DNA of 64,000 bases, from positions 56,745 to 120,744 of the forward strand of contig CAJUPU010000002.1 of the NCBI GenBank assembly GCA_910588495.1. The letters are read 5' to 3'. The position numbers were made by a program, and so were the translations under genes. The DNA comes from an uncultured Oscillospiraceae bacterium. Lineage in GTDB: Bacteria; Bacillota; Clostridia; Oscillospirales; Oscillospiraceae. The notes under the pieces are model-generated. The model made no database searches. It saw only the letters and a program-made list of their open reading frames with translations, and was not told where the DNA came from. Positions 8,541-18,695 of the stretch are shown here, piece by piece (position 1 is the stretch's first letter; each line of letters opens with the position of its first letter).

Positions 8541-11099
8541 ATGCATCCTACCTTATGCACCCGCTGCAAAAAGAACGTGGCGGTGGTCTTTATCACCAAG
8601 ATCGAGGGCGGTGAGACCAAAAACGAGGGCTTGTGCCTGAAGTGCGCCCGGGAGCTGGGCATCAAGCCGGTGGACGATATGATGAAAAAGATGGGAATCT
8701 CCGACGAGGACCTGGAGTCCATCTCCACCGAGATGATGTCCGCCTTCGGCGGCGCGGAAGAGCCGGACGGCCTGAGCTCCGACGAGCGCGAGGAGGACGG
8801 CGACGGCGAGGAGGACGAGGGCCGCACCGCCACCTTCCCCTTCCTGAACAAGCTGTTCGGCACCGCGTCGGACAGCGGCCCCGACCGGGACCCCATCCAG
8901 CGGGGGGGCGCCGCCAAGGAGGACAAGGCCGCCCCCAAGACCGAGCGCAATCAGGCCCCCAAGCGGAAATTTTTGGAGAACTACTGTATCTCCCTCACCC
9001 GCAAGGCCCATGAGGGCAAGCTGGACCGCATCGTGGGCCGTTCCAACGAGATCCAGCGGACGATCCAGATCCTGAACCGCCGCCAGAAGAACAACCCCTG
9101 CCTGATCGGCGACCCCGGCGTGGGCAAGACCGCCATCGCCGAGGGGCTGGCCCAGCGGATCTACGACCGGGACGTGCCCTATAAGCTGCTGGACAAGGAG
9201 GTCTACCTGCTGGACCTCACCGCCCTGGTGGCGGGCACCCAGTTCCGGGGCCAGTTCGAGAGCCGGATGAAGGGCCTCATCGACGAGGTGAAGAAACTGG
9301 GCAACATCATCCTGGTGATCGACGAGGTCCACTCCATCGTGGGCGCGGGGGACGCGGAGGGCTCCATGAACGCCGCCAATATCCTCAAGCCCGCCCTGAG
9401 CCGGGGGGAGATCCAGGTGATCGGGGCCACCACCCTGACCGAGTACCGCAAGTACATCGAGAAGGATTCCGCCCTGGAGCGCCGCTTCCAGCCCGTGACC
9501 GTGGAGGAGCCCTCCATCGAGGACTCGGTGGAGATCCTCAAGGGCATCGCCCCCTACTACGAGTCTTTCCACCACGTGTCCATCAGCCCGGACATCTGCC
9601 GCCAGGCGGTGACCATGAGCGAGCGGTATATCACCGACCGCTACCTGCCCGACAAGGCCATCGACCTGATCGACGAGGCGTCCTCCGACGTGAACCTCCA
9701 CAACAAGGAGCTGGCGCGGCTGGCCCAGATCGACAAGGAGCTGGCTGACTATGCCAAGGAGATGGAGGTGGTGCTGGCCTCCACCGGCGGGCAGAACGAC
9801 CCCAGGCTCCAGGAGCTACAAAAGAGAGAACAGCGCCTCAAGCGCCAGCGGGAGACCCTGGAGACCGCGGTGAGCCGGGATGATTCCGAGGCCCCCAACC
9901 GGGAGGACCCCGCCTTCCAGGAACGCCAGGAGGGCCGGCGCAAGCAGATTGGCGAGCTCCAGGAGAAGCTGGCCGCCGTCACCGCCGAGAAGCAGGCGGT
10001 GCAGACCGAGGCCAACGACAAAGCATACCAGCGGCTGGCCGAGCTGAAGAGCCGCCAGGCCCAGCTCACCGGAGAGCGGGACATCTTGGCCGCCAAGGGG
10101 GATCCCCCCCTCACCGCCGCCCATCTGGCCCGGGTGATCGAGCTGTGGACCAAGATCCCCGCCTCCTCCATCCAGGAGCAGGAGTTCGAGCGGCTGGCCA
10201 AGCTGGACCAGCGGCTCAAGGAGCACATCGTGGGCCAGGACGACGCGGTGAACGCGGTGTCCAACGCCATCCGGCGGGGCCGGGTGGGCATCTCCGCCAA
10301 GCACAAGCCGGTGTCCTTCATCTTCGTGGGTTCCACCGGCGTGGGCAAGACGGAGCTGGTCAAGCAGCTGGCCGCCGACCTGTTCTCCTCCCCCGAGTCC
10401 CTGATCCGCCTGGACATGAGCGAGTTCATGGAGAAGCACTCCGTGTCCCGGCTCATCGGCTCTCCCCCGGGGTACGTGGGCTACGACGACGCGGGCCAGC
10501 TCACCGAGAAGATCCGCCGCAAGCCCTACACCGTGGTCCTCTTCGACGAGATCGAGAAGGCCCACCCCGACGTGCTCAACGTGCTGCTCCAGATCCTGGA
10601 CGACGGCCACATCTCCGACGCCCACGGCAAGGTGGTCAATTTCGAGAACACCGTGATCGTCATGACCTCCAACGCGGGCAGCGACATCAAGGGCGGCTCC
10701 CTGGGCTTCGACCGCTCCGCCAACCAGCTGGGCCGGGAAAAGGCCATGAAGGGGCTGGAGTCCTTCCTGCGGCCCGAGTTCATCAACCGGGTGGACGAGA
10801 TCGTCTACTTCAACCAGCTCACCGAGGACGATTTCAAGGCCATCGCCCGGATCATGCTGTCCGAGCTGGACGCCGTCATGCGGGATAAGGACATCGCCTT
10901 CGCCTACGACGGGTCTGTGCTGGACTACCTGGTGAAGAAGTCCTACTCCGCCGCCTACGGCGCCCGGAACCTGCGCCGCCAGATCCAGAAGGACCTGGAG
11001 GACCCCATCGCCGCCAAGCTGATCCAGCGGTACGCGGACCCCATCCGCCGGATCGACCTGTCCGCCGACGGGGAACAGCTGAACATCGTCACCGACTGA
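8541..11099 (+). CDS. ClpE-like ATP-dependent Clp protease ATP-binding subunit
   Basis: 852 residues. Instead of the ClpC N-domain it begins with a four-cysteine zinc finger (C6, C9, C32, C35) like ClpE and McsA, then an acidic linker (about 70-125). AAA module 1 has Walker A GDPGVGKT (190-197) and Walker B LVIDEVHS; module 2 has GSTGVGKT (near 595) and VVLFDEIEKAHPD. Between them lies a charged coiled-coil middle region (about 400-520). The SLGFDRS segment in module 2 holds an LGF tripeptide at the usual ClpP-docking position. It should unfold substrates for ClpP. It stands alone, with its own promoter and terminator; no ctsR, mcsA or mcsB is adjacent. Confidence 0.92.
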   Translation: MHPTLCTRCKKNVAVVFITKIEGGETKNEGLCLKCARELGIKPVDDMMKKMGISDEDLESISTEMMSAFGGAEEPDGLSSDEREEDGDGEEDEGRTATFPFLNKLFGTASDSGPDRDPIQRGGAAKEDKAAPKTERNQAPKRKFLENYCISLTRKAHEGKLDRIVGRSNEIQRTIQILNRRQKNNPCLIGDPGVGKTAIAEGLAQRIYDRDVPYKLLDKEVYLLDLTALVAGTQFRGQFESRMKGLIDEVKKLGNIILVIDEVHSIVGAGDAEGSMNAANILKPALSRGEIQVIGATTLTEYRKYIEKDSALERRFQPVTVEEPSIEDSVEILKGIAPYYESFHHVSISPDICRQAVTMSERYITDRYLPDKAIDLIDEASSDVNLHNKELARLAQIDKELADYAKEMEVVLASTGGQNDPRLQELQKREQRLKRQRETLETAVSRDDSEAPNREDPAFQERQEGRRKQIGELQEKLAAVTAEKQAVQTEANDKAYQRLAELKSRQAQLTGERDILAAKGDPPLTAAHLARVIELWTKIPASSIQEQEFERLAKLDQRLKEHIVGQDDAVNAVSNAIRRGRVGISAKHKPVSFIFVGSTGVGKTELVKQLAADLFSSPESLIRLDMSEFMEKHSVSRLIGSPPGYVGYDDAGQLTEKIRRKPYTVVLFDEIEKAHPDVLNVLLQILDDGHISDAHGKVVNFENTVIVMTSNAGSDIKGGSLGFDRSANQLGREKAMKGLESFLRPEFINRVDEIVYFNQLTEDDFKAIARIMLSELDAVMRDKDIAFAYDGSVLDYLVKKSYSAAYGARNLRRQIQKDLEDPIAAKLIQRYADPIRRIDLSADGEQLNIVTD

Positions 11100-11102
11100 A
11101 GA

Positions 11103-11134
11103 AAAGGGCGGCGGGAGAACTCCCGCCGCCCTTT
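11103..11134 (+). terminator. Hairpin terminator after the Clp gene
   Basis: A 15-bp perfect stem (AAAGGGCGGCGGGAG with its complement) and a 2-nt loop; the T tract is short (TTT then CGC). Confidence 0.75.
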
Positions 11135-11172
11135 CGCGACCTTTTCCGCGCCGGTTTTCCCAACGATATGGA

Positions 11173-11201
11173 TTGCATATTTTGCGGCTTTATGTTAAAA
11201 T
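11173..11201 (+). promoter_or_regulatory. Promoter of the chemoreceptor gene
   Basis: TTGCAT-N17-TAAAAT with a TGT extension before the -10 box, about 95 bp before the ATG. This looks sigma-A-like; no motility-type sigma-D site was found. Confidence 0.7.
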
Positions 11202-11294
11202 CTCATAGGCCGAGAGTACCGTCAAACATCGCATATATCGCAGAGAAGTGTATTCTCCTGCCCGAAATAAAAACAGGTAAAAGGAAGGTCAAGT

Positions 11295-13240
11295 ATGAAG
11301 TCGATCAAGTCAAAAATCCAAATCAGTATGTTGTCTGTAGTGCTGGTCGGTTCGGTGCTGATCGGTGTGATTACAGCCCTCTTGAATGCCAGCGGGATCG
11401 ATGATGTGATGTCCAAGACTCTGGGCCCCGCCACGCAGATGGCCGCAGACGCTGTGGAGTGGAAAATGGGGAACTACTGGACGGCCCTCCAAGAGGCCGC
11501 CGCCTCTGATATCTTCCGGGACTCTGACCCGACCGCTCCAGAGCTGATCCCCCTTCGAGAGGATATCGCCCAGCGCAACGGCTTTCTTTACGTTGGCAAA
11601 ATGGATGCCGGCGGGTTCTCTTCCACGGGATATAGCTACGCGGAAGAAGATTATTTTCAACAGTGCAAGTCTACCATGGAACCCTACATCTCTGATATCA
11701 TGAACGACGGACAGCGGATGATCTTCCTGCTGGAGGTCCCGATCGTTACCGACGGCCGCTTTGAGGGTGTGGTCTACGGTGGGATCAGCGCTGATTTTCT
11801 CTCAGACATCGTGGTCAACCTGGCCATGGGCAGCGATGGAGTGGCCTATGTGCTGGACAGCAAAGGCAACGTGATCGGACATCGAGAGGCTTCTATCGTA
11901 GAGGAAGGCTCCAATATGATCGAAGCCGCAAAGACGGATCCCAGCGTGGCGGATGTGGCCGCGGTGAATCAGCGCATGATCCAGGGAGAGAGCGGCTTCG
12001 GCGCATATGAATTTTATGGCGACAACAAATTTGTGGGGTTTGCTCCCATCGACGGCAATCAGAAGTGGAGCATCGCCATCGAGACCAGCCAGCGGGAGTT
12101 CAAATCCTCGCTGGACCGAAGCATCATGCTGACCGTTCTGGTGGTGGTCCTGGTCGTGCTCGCCACCTTCCCTGTAGCGATCAAAGTCGGCAGGTCCATC
12201 TCCGACCCGATCCGGTCCTGCGTCGCCCGGCTCGAGAAGATGGCTGACGGAGATCTGCACACGCCGTCCCCCCAAGTGAAGTCCAAGGATGAGACCGCCC
12301 AGCTGGCAAAGGCTCTGGAAACCATGCTGTCCCGTCTGAACGATGTGGCGCAGGATGTGTCCCATCACCTGGGCAAAATGGCGCAGGGGGATTTCCGTGA
12401 GACCATCACCCATACATATTGGGGCGACTTTATCACCATGGAGCAGTCCATCAAGGCGATCCACCACTCCCTGAAGGACACGCTTTCCCAGATCAGCCGG
12501 TCCGCCGGGACCGTGGCCAGCAGCGCCGTTCAGGTATCCAACGGCGCTCAGTCTCTGAGCCAGGGGGCCACGGAGCAGGCCAGTGCCATCCATGAACTCT
12601 CCGCGACCACCGACAGCATCGCGGAGAACGCCAGACAGACCGCAGTCACAGCGGAGGAGGCCGGGCACTTTGTGGCCCAGGCAGGGGAACAGCTGGGGGT
12701 CAGCGTGAATTATGTTCAGGAGCTGAACACCGCGATGGAGAAGATCTCCGGCTCCTCCACGGAGATCGGCAAGATCATCGACACCATCGAGAATATCGCG
12801 TTCCAGACCAATATCCTGGCCCTGAACGCCGCTGTGGAGGCCGCCCGCGCAGGCAGCGCGGGAAAGGGCTTCGCCGTGGTAGCCGACGAGGTGCGCAATC
12901 TGGCGTCTAAGTCCGACGAGGCGGCCAAAGCCACCAAGGAGCTGATAGAGGGGTCCATCACCACGGTGGCGGAGGGTGGACAAGTGGTCGAAAAGGTGAC
13001 GGAATCGCTGGATAAGACCAACTCTATCTCAAAAATGTCACGATAAAAGTAAACGCGGTCGTTGAAGCGGTGGAGACCCAGACCACCGCGATCTCCCAAG
13101 TGACCGAGGGGATCGACCAAATATCCGCCGTCATCCAAAGCACCTCCGCCACTTCGGAGCAGAGCGCCGCTACCGCCCAGGAGCTGTCGGATCAATCCCT
13201 GCTGATGAACAACCTGGTGCGCAAATTTCAGCTGACTTAA
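11295..13240 (+). pseudogene. Methyl-accepting chemotaxis protein, frameshifted near the 3' end
   Basis: The first frame gives 583 residues, ending at TAA 13044-13046: TM1 (about 11-30), an extracytoplasmic Cache-like sensor (about 31-270), TM2, HAMP and a long signalling domain with the hairpin tip TIENIAFQTNILALNAAVEA. Downstream the expected C-terminal coiled coil (AVVEAVETQTTAISQVTEGI and on to NNLVRKFQLT) continues in another frame to TAA 13238-13240. One extra A in the five-A run at 13031-13035 would restore a single frame of about 648 residues. The shortened protein lacks about 65 residues of the return coiled coil. This could be a real mutation, slippage, or a sequencing error. No chemotaxis kinase is nearby. 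Confidence 0.85.
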
Positions 13241-13333
13241 AGACCCATAGCTCCGCCGAATTCCACGGCGGGCGGCGTCACCGGGAGCGGCATCTCCAAT
13301 GTCAACGACAGCGGCGGCCGCGCCGCCAAAGAA

Positions 13334-13375
13334 AACAGCGGAAGCCTAGGTCTTTCCACCTTGGCTTCCGCTGTT
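13334..13375. terminator. Bidirectional hairpin between chemoreceptor and sensor kinase
   Basis: AACAGCGGAAGCC pairs with GGCTTCCGCTGTT around a 16-nt loop, with TTTTT shortly after on the plus strand. It lies between convergent genes. Confidence 0.75.
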
Positions 13376-13454
13376 CGATGCTTTTTCGTCCAATCTTATT
13401 TTCCCGCGCTACTCTCCCGGGGCGCTCTTGTTCCGCCACAGGCTCGCGTAGCGC

Positions 13455-16133
13455 TCAGTCCGTCCCGCCGGGGCTGGAGGCGTTGTCCTTTCTCATGAAC
13501 ATCAGTCCAAACGAGCCGGGACCACAGTTGCTGGCGATGGCGGACGACGCCTTTTGCAGATAGACCCGCTCAAAGGCGCAATGCTGCCGCACCAGGTCCT
13601 GGATGTATTGGAGCTTTTTCTCATCCAGGCCGGAGTAGGTGATGAACAGAACGCGCCGGTCGATGCTTCTGGTCTCCTGGAGCACTTTCCTGACGTATTT
13701 TTTCGCGATGCGCGGAAAATCACCTATTTCCATGCTGCCCACTACCATCTTGCTCTTTCGTAGCACAAGGATCGGGTGGAGCAGCAGCGCGTCGCACAAG
13801 ACCTGTATCCGCTTCGATATCCGCCCGGCCTGGCACATCATGTGGGTGCTGTTGATGATGAACGCCGATGAGATGAAGCGCTCCATGCGCTTCACCGACG
13901 CCACGATCTCCGCCTTTCCGGCGTGATCTTCCGCCAGCCGCGCCGCCCAGAGCACCGACAGGCCCATGCTGCTGGACAGATGCCCGGAGTTCACCACCGT
14001 GACATTGTTGAAGGATTTCGCGGCCTCCAGGGCGTTTTGGTATCCTGTGCTGACGTGTTTGGCCATGCTGATGTGGATCACATTCTGGGCCTCCGTCAGC
14101 TTTTCCGCGAAAAACCGCTCGTAGTCCTCCACCTCCGGGGGCCGGGACTCCCCCTTCCTCCCCTGGGCCATGTGGGCCAGCAGCTCATCCGGCTGCAGCT
14201 CCAGGCCGTCCAGGAAACGGCCCTCCTCCGTGCAGACGTAGTAAGGGCAGACCGAAATGCCCAGCTCCTTGATCAGCGATTCCGGCAGGTCGCACACACT
14301 GTCCGTGGTCACCAGAATGGACCGCCGCTTCGCCCGCTCAAAGATCAGGACATCCTTTTCCAGGTTGGGCTGTCCCCCTTCCTCGCACAGGCTCACCAGC
14401 ATCTTGGGCAGAACGCTCAGCACCGCCGCCTCCAAAAGCGCGCCGCCCACCGGTTTGGCCAGATAGCCGCTGAACCCCTCTTTTTTATAGAGAAGCTGGT
14501 TGTCGCTGCCCGCGTTGGCGGTCAGGGCCACCACAGGCACGCCCTGGCACAGCCCGCCCGGCTGCTCCCGCAGGGCGTGGAGGCACTCGATCCCGTCCAT
14601 TTCCGGCATCATGTGGTCCATCAAAATGCAGTCGTAGTGGTGGCTCTGGGTCAGCTTGAGGCATTCCGCCCCGCTGGACGCGGTGTCGATCTGGATCTTC
14701 GTCTCCGCCAGAAGCTTGGTCACCACCACCAGATTCATCTCGTTGTCGTCCACCACCAGGATGTGGGCGTCCGGCGCCTCAAAGCTTTGCCGGTAGGGCC
14801 CGTCGCTTCGGGCCCGGGTCCGGGAGGCCAGGGTAAAGGCCCCCAGCTCCTTGTCGTCCACGATGTCCTGCTCCAGCGCCACGATGAATTTGGAGCCCTT
14901 GGTGTAGACGCTGTTCACGCTGATCTCGCCACCCATCAGCTCCACCAGCTGCTGGACGATGCTCAGGCCCAGGCCGGTCCCCTCGATATGGCGGTTCTTT
15001 TCCTCATCCACCCGCTGGAAGGCGTTGAATATGTACGGGATGTTCTCCTTTTTCACCCCCTGGCCGGTGTCCTCCACGGAGTACCAGACCAGCACCCGGT
15101 TGACGCCCTGGCGCTCGCAGCGCACGGAGAGCGTGACCGAGCCCTCGCTGGTGTACTTCACCGCGTTGTTCAGCAGGTTGATCAGGATCTGCTTGATGCG
15201 CACCTCGTCCCCGCAGAGCATACTGGGGATGGACGGGTCCACATGGAGCTTGAATTCCAGCCCCTTTTCCCTGGCCTTCACCCAGATCATGTTGACGATC
15301 TCGGAAAACAACGTCCCCGTCTCATAGGCGGCGTTGACGATCTCCATCTTCCCTGACTTGATCTTGGAGATGTCCAGAATGTCGTTGATCAGCGTGAGCA
15401 GCAGCTTGCTGGCTCCCTGAATGTTCCGGGCGTTCTCCGCCACATCCTCCGGGATGTCGCCCCGCAGCGTGATCTCGTTCAGCCCGATGATGGTGTTGAT
15501 GGGGGTGCGGATCTCGTGGCTCATACTGGAAAAGAAGTTGTTCTCCGCCTGGTTCAGCTCCTCGATCTCCTTTTTCTGCTGCTGGGAAAGGGCGTTTTCC
15601 TCCTCGTACATCCGGTTGAGGAACATGAGCAGCACGCTGGTGAGCATCCCCACCATGATCATGGAGAACGCGGAGTCGAAGAAGGAGTGCTGTTGGGAGT
15701 TTATGGCGGCGATGTCCGGGAAATAGAAGGCGATGCCGTAGCAAAGCATCGTCTCCGCCGTGCACAGCCCGAAAAATACGGCCATGCGCTTCCCCTGGAG
15801 GGTGATGCACACATAGATGAAGCAGAGCACGAACCACTCCGGCACGCCGCTGTAGAACCCGCCCGCGGAGAAGAAGGTGAAGGGGAACAGGACCAGCAGC
15901 AGCACCACGATGGCCGTGGCCCCCGCCTCAAGGCGCCCCTTTCGGATGCTGATCTTGGCGATCGTCGCTATGGCCGCCAGGCTGACCGCCAGGATCGCGA
16001 GGTTCAAAAGCCGTCTGCCCATCGGCAGGGTAAATACCAGCGCGATCATACAGACCACAGTGACGATGCGGAACATGCGCTCGCGCATACTGATCCGGTG
16101 GTCTGAGATGATCTCAAGCCATTTTTTTATCAC
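13455..16133 (-). CDS. Hybrid sensor histidine kinase with receiver and C-terminal DegV domain
   Basis: 892 residues from a GTG at 16133 (AAGGAG about 11 bp upstream). Order: about six TM helices (20-175), HisKA with phospho-acceptor H206 in MSHEIRTP, HATPase with DTGQGV and GTGLGLSIV (to about 420), receiver (about 455-575) with D506 in LMDHMMPEMDG, then a DegV fold (about 605-882) opening TTDSVCDLPESL and closing CGPGSFGL. DegV proteins bind fatty acids (FakB type). Here two positions that contact the lipid carboxylate in FakB appear changed: the TS pair reads ES (662-663) and the final His reads N869, while S695 is kept. It is the last gene of a three-gene phosphorelay operon, 48 bp after the Hpt kinase. 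The fused domain may sense a ligand or may have lost lipid binding. Confidence 0.9.
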   Translation of the reverse strand: MIKKWLEIISDHRISMRERMFRIVTVVCMIALVFTLPMGRRLLNLAILAVSLAAIATIAKISIRKGRLEAGATAIVVLLLVLFPFTFFSAGGFYSGVPEWFVLCFIYVCITLQGKRMAVFFGLCTAETMLCYGIAFYFPDIAAINSQQHSFFDSAFSMIMVGMLTSVLLMFLNRMYEEENALSQQQKKEIEELNQAENNFFSSMSHEIRTPINTIIGLNEITLRGDIPEDVAENARNIQGASKLLLTLINDILDISKIKSGKMEIVNAAYETGTLFSEIVNMIWVKAREKGLEFKLHVDPSIPSMLCGDEVRIKQILINLLNNAVKYTSEGSVTLSVRCERQGVNRVLVWYSVEDTGQGVKKENIPYIFNAFQRVDEEKNRHIEGTGLGLSIVQQLVELMGGEISVNSVYTKGSKFIVALEQDIVDDKELGAFTLASRTRARSDGPYRQSFEAPDAHILVVDDNEMNLVVVTKLLAETKIQIDTASSGAECLKLTQSHHYDCILMDHMMPEMDGIECLHALREQPGGLCQGVPVVALTANAGSDNQLLYKKEGFSGYLAKPVGGALLEAAVLSVLPKMLVSLCEEGGQPNLEKDVLIFERAKRRSILVTTDSVCDLPESLIKELGISVCPYYVCTEEGRFLDGLELQPDELLAHMAQGRKGESRPPEVEDYERFFAEKLTEAQNVIHISMAKHVSTGYQNALEAAKSFNNVTVVNSGHLSSSMGLSVLWAARLAEDHAGKAEIVASVKRMERFISSAFIINSTHMMCQAGRISKRIQVLCDALLLHPILVLRKSKMVVGSMEIGDFPRIAKKYVRKVLQETRSIDRRVLFITYSGLDEKKLQYIQDLVRQHCAFERVYLQKASSAIASNCGPGSFGLMFMRKDNASSPGGTD

Positions 16134-16181
16134 GCGGTCTCCCGCTCCTTTCAGCGCCCGCGATCCTCACAGGGCCATGGG

Positions 16182-18695
16182 CTATATTCCGATCAGCCGC
16201 CCGCAGAGCTCGTCATACGCGTTCATCAGCGCCGCGTGGCGCGCCTGGATGAAGTCCCCGTCCCCCCGTTTTCCCGCCAGCTCCAGCTCTTTCGCCTGGG
16301 CGGAGAGGGCCTCCGCGCCGATGGTCAGCGACGTGCTTTTCAGCGCGTGGACCTTCACGGCGTACTCCGCCCAGTCGGCCGCGTCGAAGAGGGCCTGGAT
16401 CTCCGCCCTCTTTCCGCCGCCCTGGGCCTGGAACATCCGCAGCATATCCTTGAAAAAGTCCTCATCGCCGCCGCAGTAGTTCAAGCCCAGCTCCACATTG
16501 ACGCCGGCCCAGGCCAGCCGGTCATAGGAGGCCGCCGGTGGGTCCGCCGCGGGCGGGGCCGGGGCTTCCCTCACCTCCGCAGGCGGCTCCGCCTGTCCCG
16601 CAGCCGCCTGGTGGGCGCCCTCCTCCGGGCTCCCCTCCACATATTGGACGCTGCGCGTGGGCAGCACCCGCCGCAGCACCCGCTCCAGAACGGTGCGCTC
16701 GATGGGCTTGGGGACAAACTCCGTAAATCCCTCGCCCCGGAACATCTCCCGCGCGCCGCTGACGGTGTTGGCCGTCAGGGCGATCACCGGAAGGTCCTTA
16801 TACGCGCCGTTTCGCAGCTCCCGGATCTTTTTCAAGGTCTGCACGCCGTCAAATCCCGGCATCATGTGGTCCAGGAACACGATGTCATAGGGCACGCTGT
16901 CGCACAGCGCCACCGCGCCCCGGCCGCTGAGGCAGGTATCCACCATGATCCCATAGCTGCCCAGAACGCCCTTGGCCACCACCAGGTTCATCTCCTCGTC
17001 GTCCACCACCAGCGCCCGAACGCCGGAACAGGTGAAGGGCCTCCGGCCCGCGGCCTGGGCCTCCGCGAAGCCCCGGGCCCCCAGCTCCCCGTTGAGCAGG
17101 TTGGCCACGGACAAAGCTGAGAAGGGCTTGTGGATCAGGAACAGGTTGCTCTCGCTGTCCAGCATGAACTCTTTTTCCGCGATCACGACGACCTGGAGCG
17201 TCACCGCCATCTCCTCGTAATACGCCCGGTTTTCCACGTATTCCGACTGGGCGATGAACACATGGGTCAGCTCGTGGCTGCGCCGCAATTTGAGCAGTCC
17301 CTCAAAACTGTGGGTCTGGTATCCGTTGATCCCCAGTCCCTCCACCAGATTCCAGATCAGGCCGTCATAGTATCCCCGGACCTCATCGCAGCTGTACCGC
17401 TCCGGCCGGAAATAGCACGCGATGCACAGCTGTTCCGGATGGTTGACCGCGATGCACGGTTCTTTGTTCACCACGCCCTGGGGGATCGCGATGTGGGCGT
17501 TCAAGCCCTGGCCCTCCCCGCTCTCGAAGTGGATGAAGCCGCCCATGGCGTTCAGCAGGCCCCGGGCGATGGGAAGGCCCAGCCCCAGCCCGCCCACAAA
17601 GCGGCTGCTTCCGGAATCGGCCTGGTAAAAATCGTCATACATCTGGAGCATTTGGGAGTCCGTCATGCCGATCCCCGTGTCCCGGATGTCGATGATCAGG
17701 TTGATGCCGTACTCCTCCGGCCGGCAGCCGATGCGGACGTTGACGCCGCCCTCCTCCGTAAATTTGATGGAGTTCTCCACCAAGATCTTCAGCACATGGG
17801 AGATCTTCTCCGCGTCCCCCACCAACACCGACGGCACTTTGGGGTCGATGTCAAACACGATCTCCAGATGCTGCAGATTGCTTTGCAGGGCCGTCATGGT
17901 GATGACATCGTTCAGCACCGAGGTGATCATGTACTCTTCCTTGGCCGATATCATCGTGCCCTCCACGATCTCCGTGTAGTCCAGCATATTGTTGATCTGG
18001 TTGGACAGGCGCTTTCCCGCCAGCTTGATGGAGGTCATGTCCTCCCGGATATCCGGGGAGATCTCCCGCCCCAGGGCCACCTCGCTGATGCCGATCACCA
18101 TATTGATCGGCGTGCGCAGCTCGTGGGACACGTTGGACAAAAAGACAGCGTTCTGCCTTCCCGCCGTCTCCAGCTCGTTGAACATGCGGTCGTACCATTT
18201 CCGCTGCGCGGTCCGCCGCCTGATCCAGTACCCCGCCAGCACCGCCCCGCCAAAGGTCATAACGGCGCCGAGTCCCAGGCGAAAGACATCCTGGAACTCA
18301 ATATCGTGGGAGAACGTATGGAGGATCAGGCCGTGGTATAGCAGCGCCAGCACATACACCGCCTGGACCACATACAAGATCCACGTTTTGTTCAGCATGA
18401 ACAGCGCCAGGATGATGACGCAGGCCAGGGCGGGTATGTCGTAAAGGCTGACCTCGTGGACGCTGAAGAAAAAGAACTCCACCAGCACCAGTCCGACACA
18501 CAGGTTTTCATAAAACGCGCTGGAGCCGATCTTGGCGATGTGCAGCAGCCACACACTGAAACAGCCCAGCGCCATCAGCGGGACCGTCCAGAACTCCCAG
18601 GCCATCACCGCCGTGACCAGCCCCAGCGTCCCGCTGAACGTCGTCGTGATCACGGCAAGCAGCAAGTGTCGGCTCGTCTGCTCCTCCGCTCTCAT
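16182..18695 (-). CDS. Hybrid sensor histidine kinase with pseudo-receiver, receiver and Hpt domains
   Basis: 837 residues. Six to seven TM helices (about 10-160), HisKA with H191 in NVSHELRTP, HATPase with RDTGIGM and GGLGLGLPI (to about 405), a receiver-like segment without the full acidic set (about 412-535), a true receiver (about 558-678) with D609 in VFLDHMMPG, a proline/alanine-rich linker, and a C-terminal Hpt domain with H783 in KVHALKSTSLTIGA. It can carry a complete His-Asp-His relay. Its start overlaps the stop of the upstream receiver gene by 4 bp (ATGA). No DNA-binding output gene is in the operon. Confidence 0.92.
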   Translation of the reverse strand: MRAEEQTSRHLLLAVITTTFSGTLGLVTAVMAWEFWTVPLMALGCFSVWLLHIAKIGSSAFYENLCVGLVLVEFFFFSVHEVSLYDIPALACVIILALFMLNKTWILYVVQAVYVLALLYHGLILHTFSHDIEFQDVFRLGLGAVMTFGGAVLAGYWIRRRTAQRKWYDRMFNELETAGRQNAVFLSNVSHELRTPINMVIGISEVALGREISPDIREDMTSIKLAGKRLSNQINNMLDYTEIVEGTMISAKEEYMITSVLNDVITMTALQSNLQHLEIVFDIDPKVPSVLVGDAEKISHVLKILVENSIKFTEEGGVNVRIGCRPEEYGINLIIDIRDTGIGMTDSQMLQMYDDFYQADSGSSRFVGGLGLGLPIARGLLNAMGGFIHFESGEGQGLNAHIAIPQGVVNKEPCIAVNHPEQLCIACYFRPERYSCDEVRGYYDGLIWNLVEGLGINGYQTHSFEGLLKLRRSHELTHVFIAQSEYVENRAYYEEMAVTLQVVVIAEKEFMLDSESNLFLIHKPFSALSVANLLNGELGARGFAEAQAAGRRPFTCSGVRALVVDDEEMNLVVAKGVLGSYGIMVDTCLSGRGAVALCDSVPYDIVFLDHMMPGFDGVQTLKKIRELRNGAYKDLPVIALTANTVSGAREMFRGEGFTEFVPKPIERTVLERVLRRVLPTRSVQYVEGSPEEGAHQAAAGQAEPPAEVREAPAPPAADPPAASYDRLAWAGVNVELGLNYCGGDEDFFKDMLRMFQAQGGGKRAEIQALFDAADWAEYAVKVHALKSTSLTIGAEALSAQAKELELAGKRGDGDFIQARHAALMNAYDELCGRLIGI

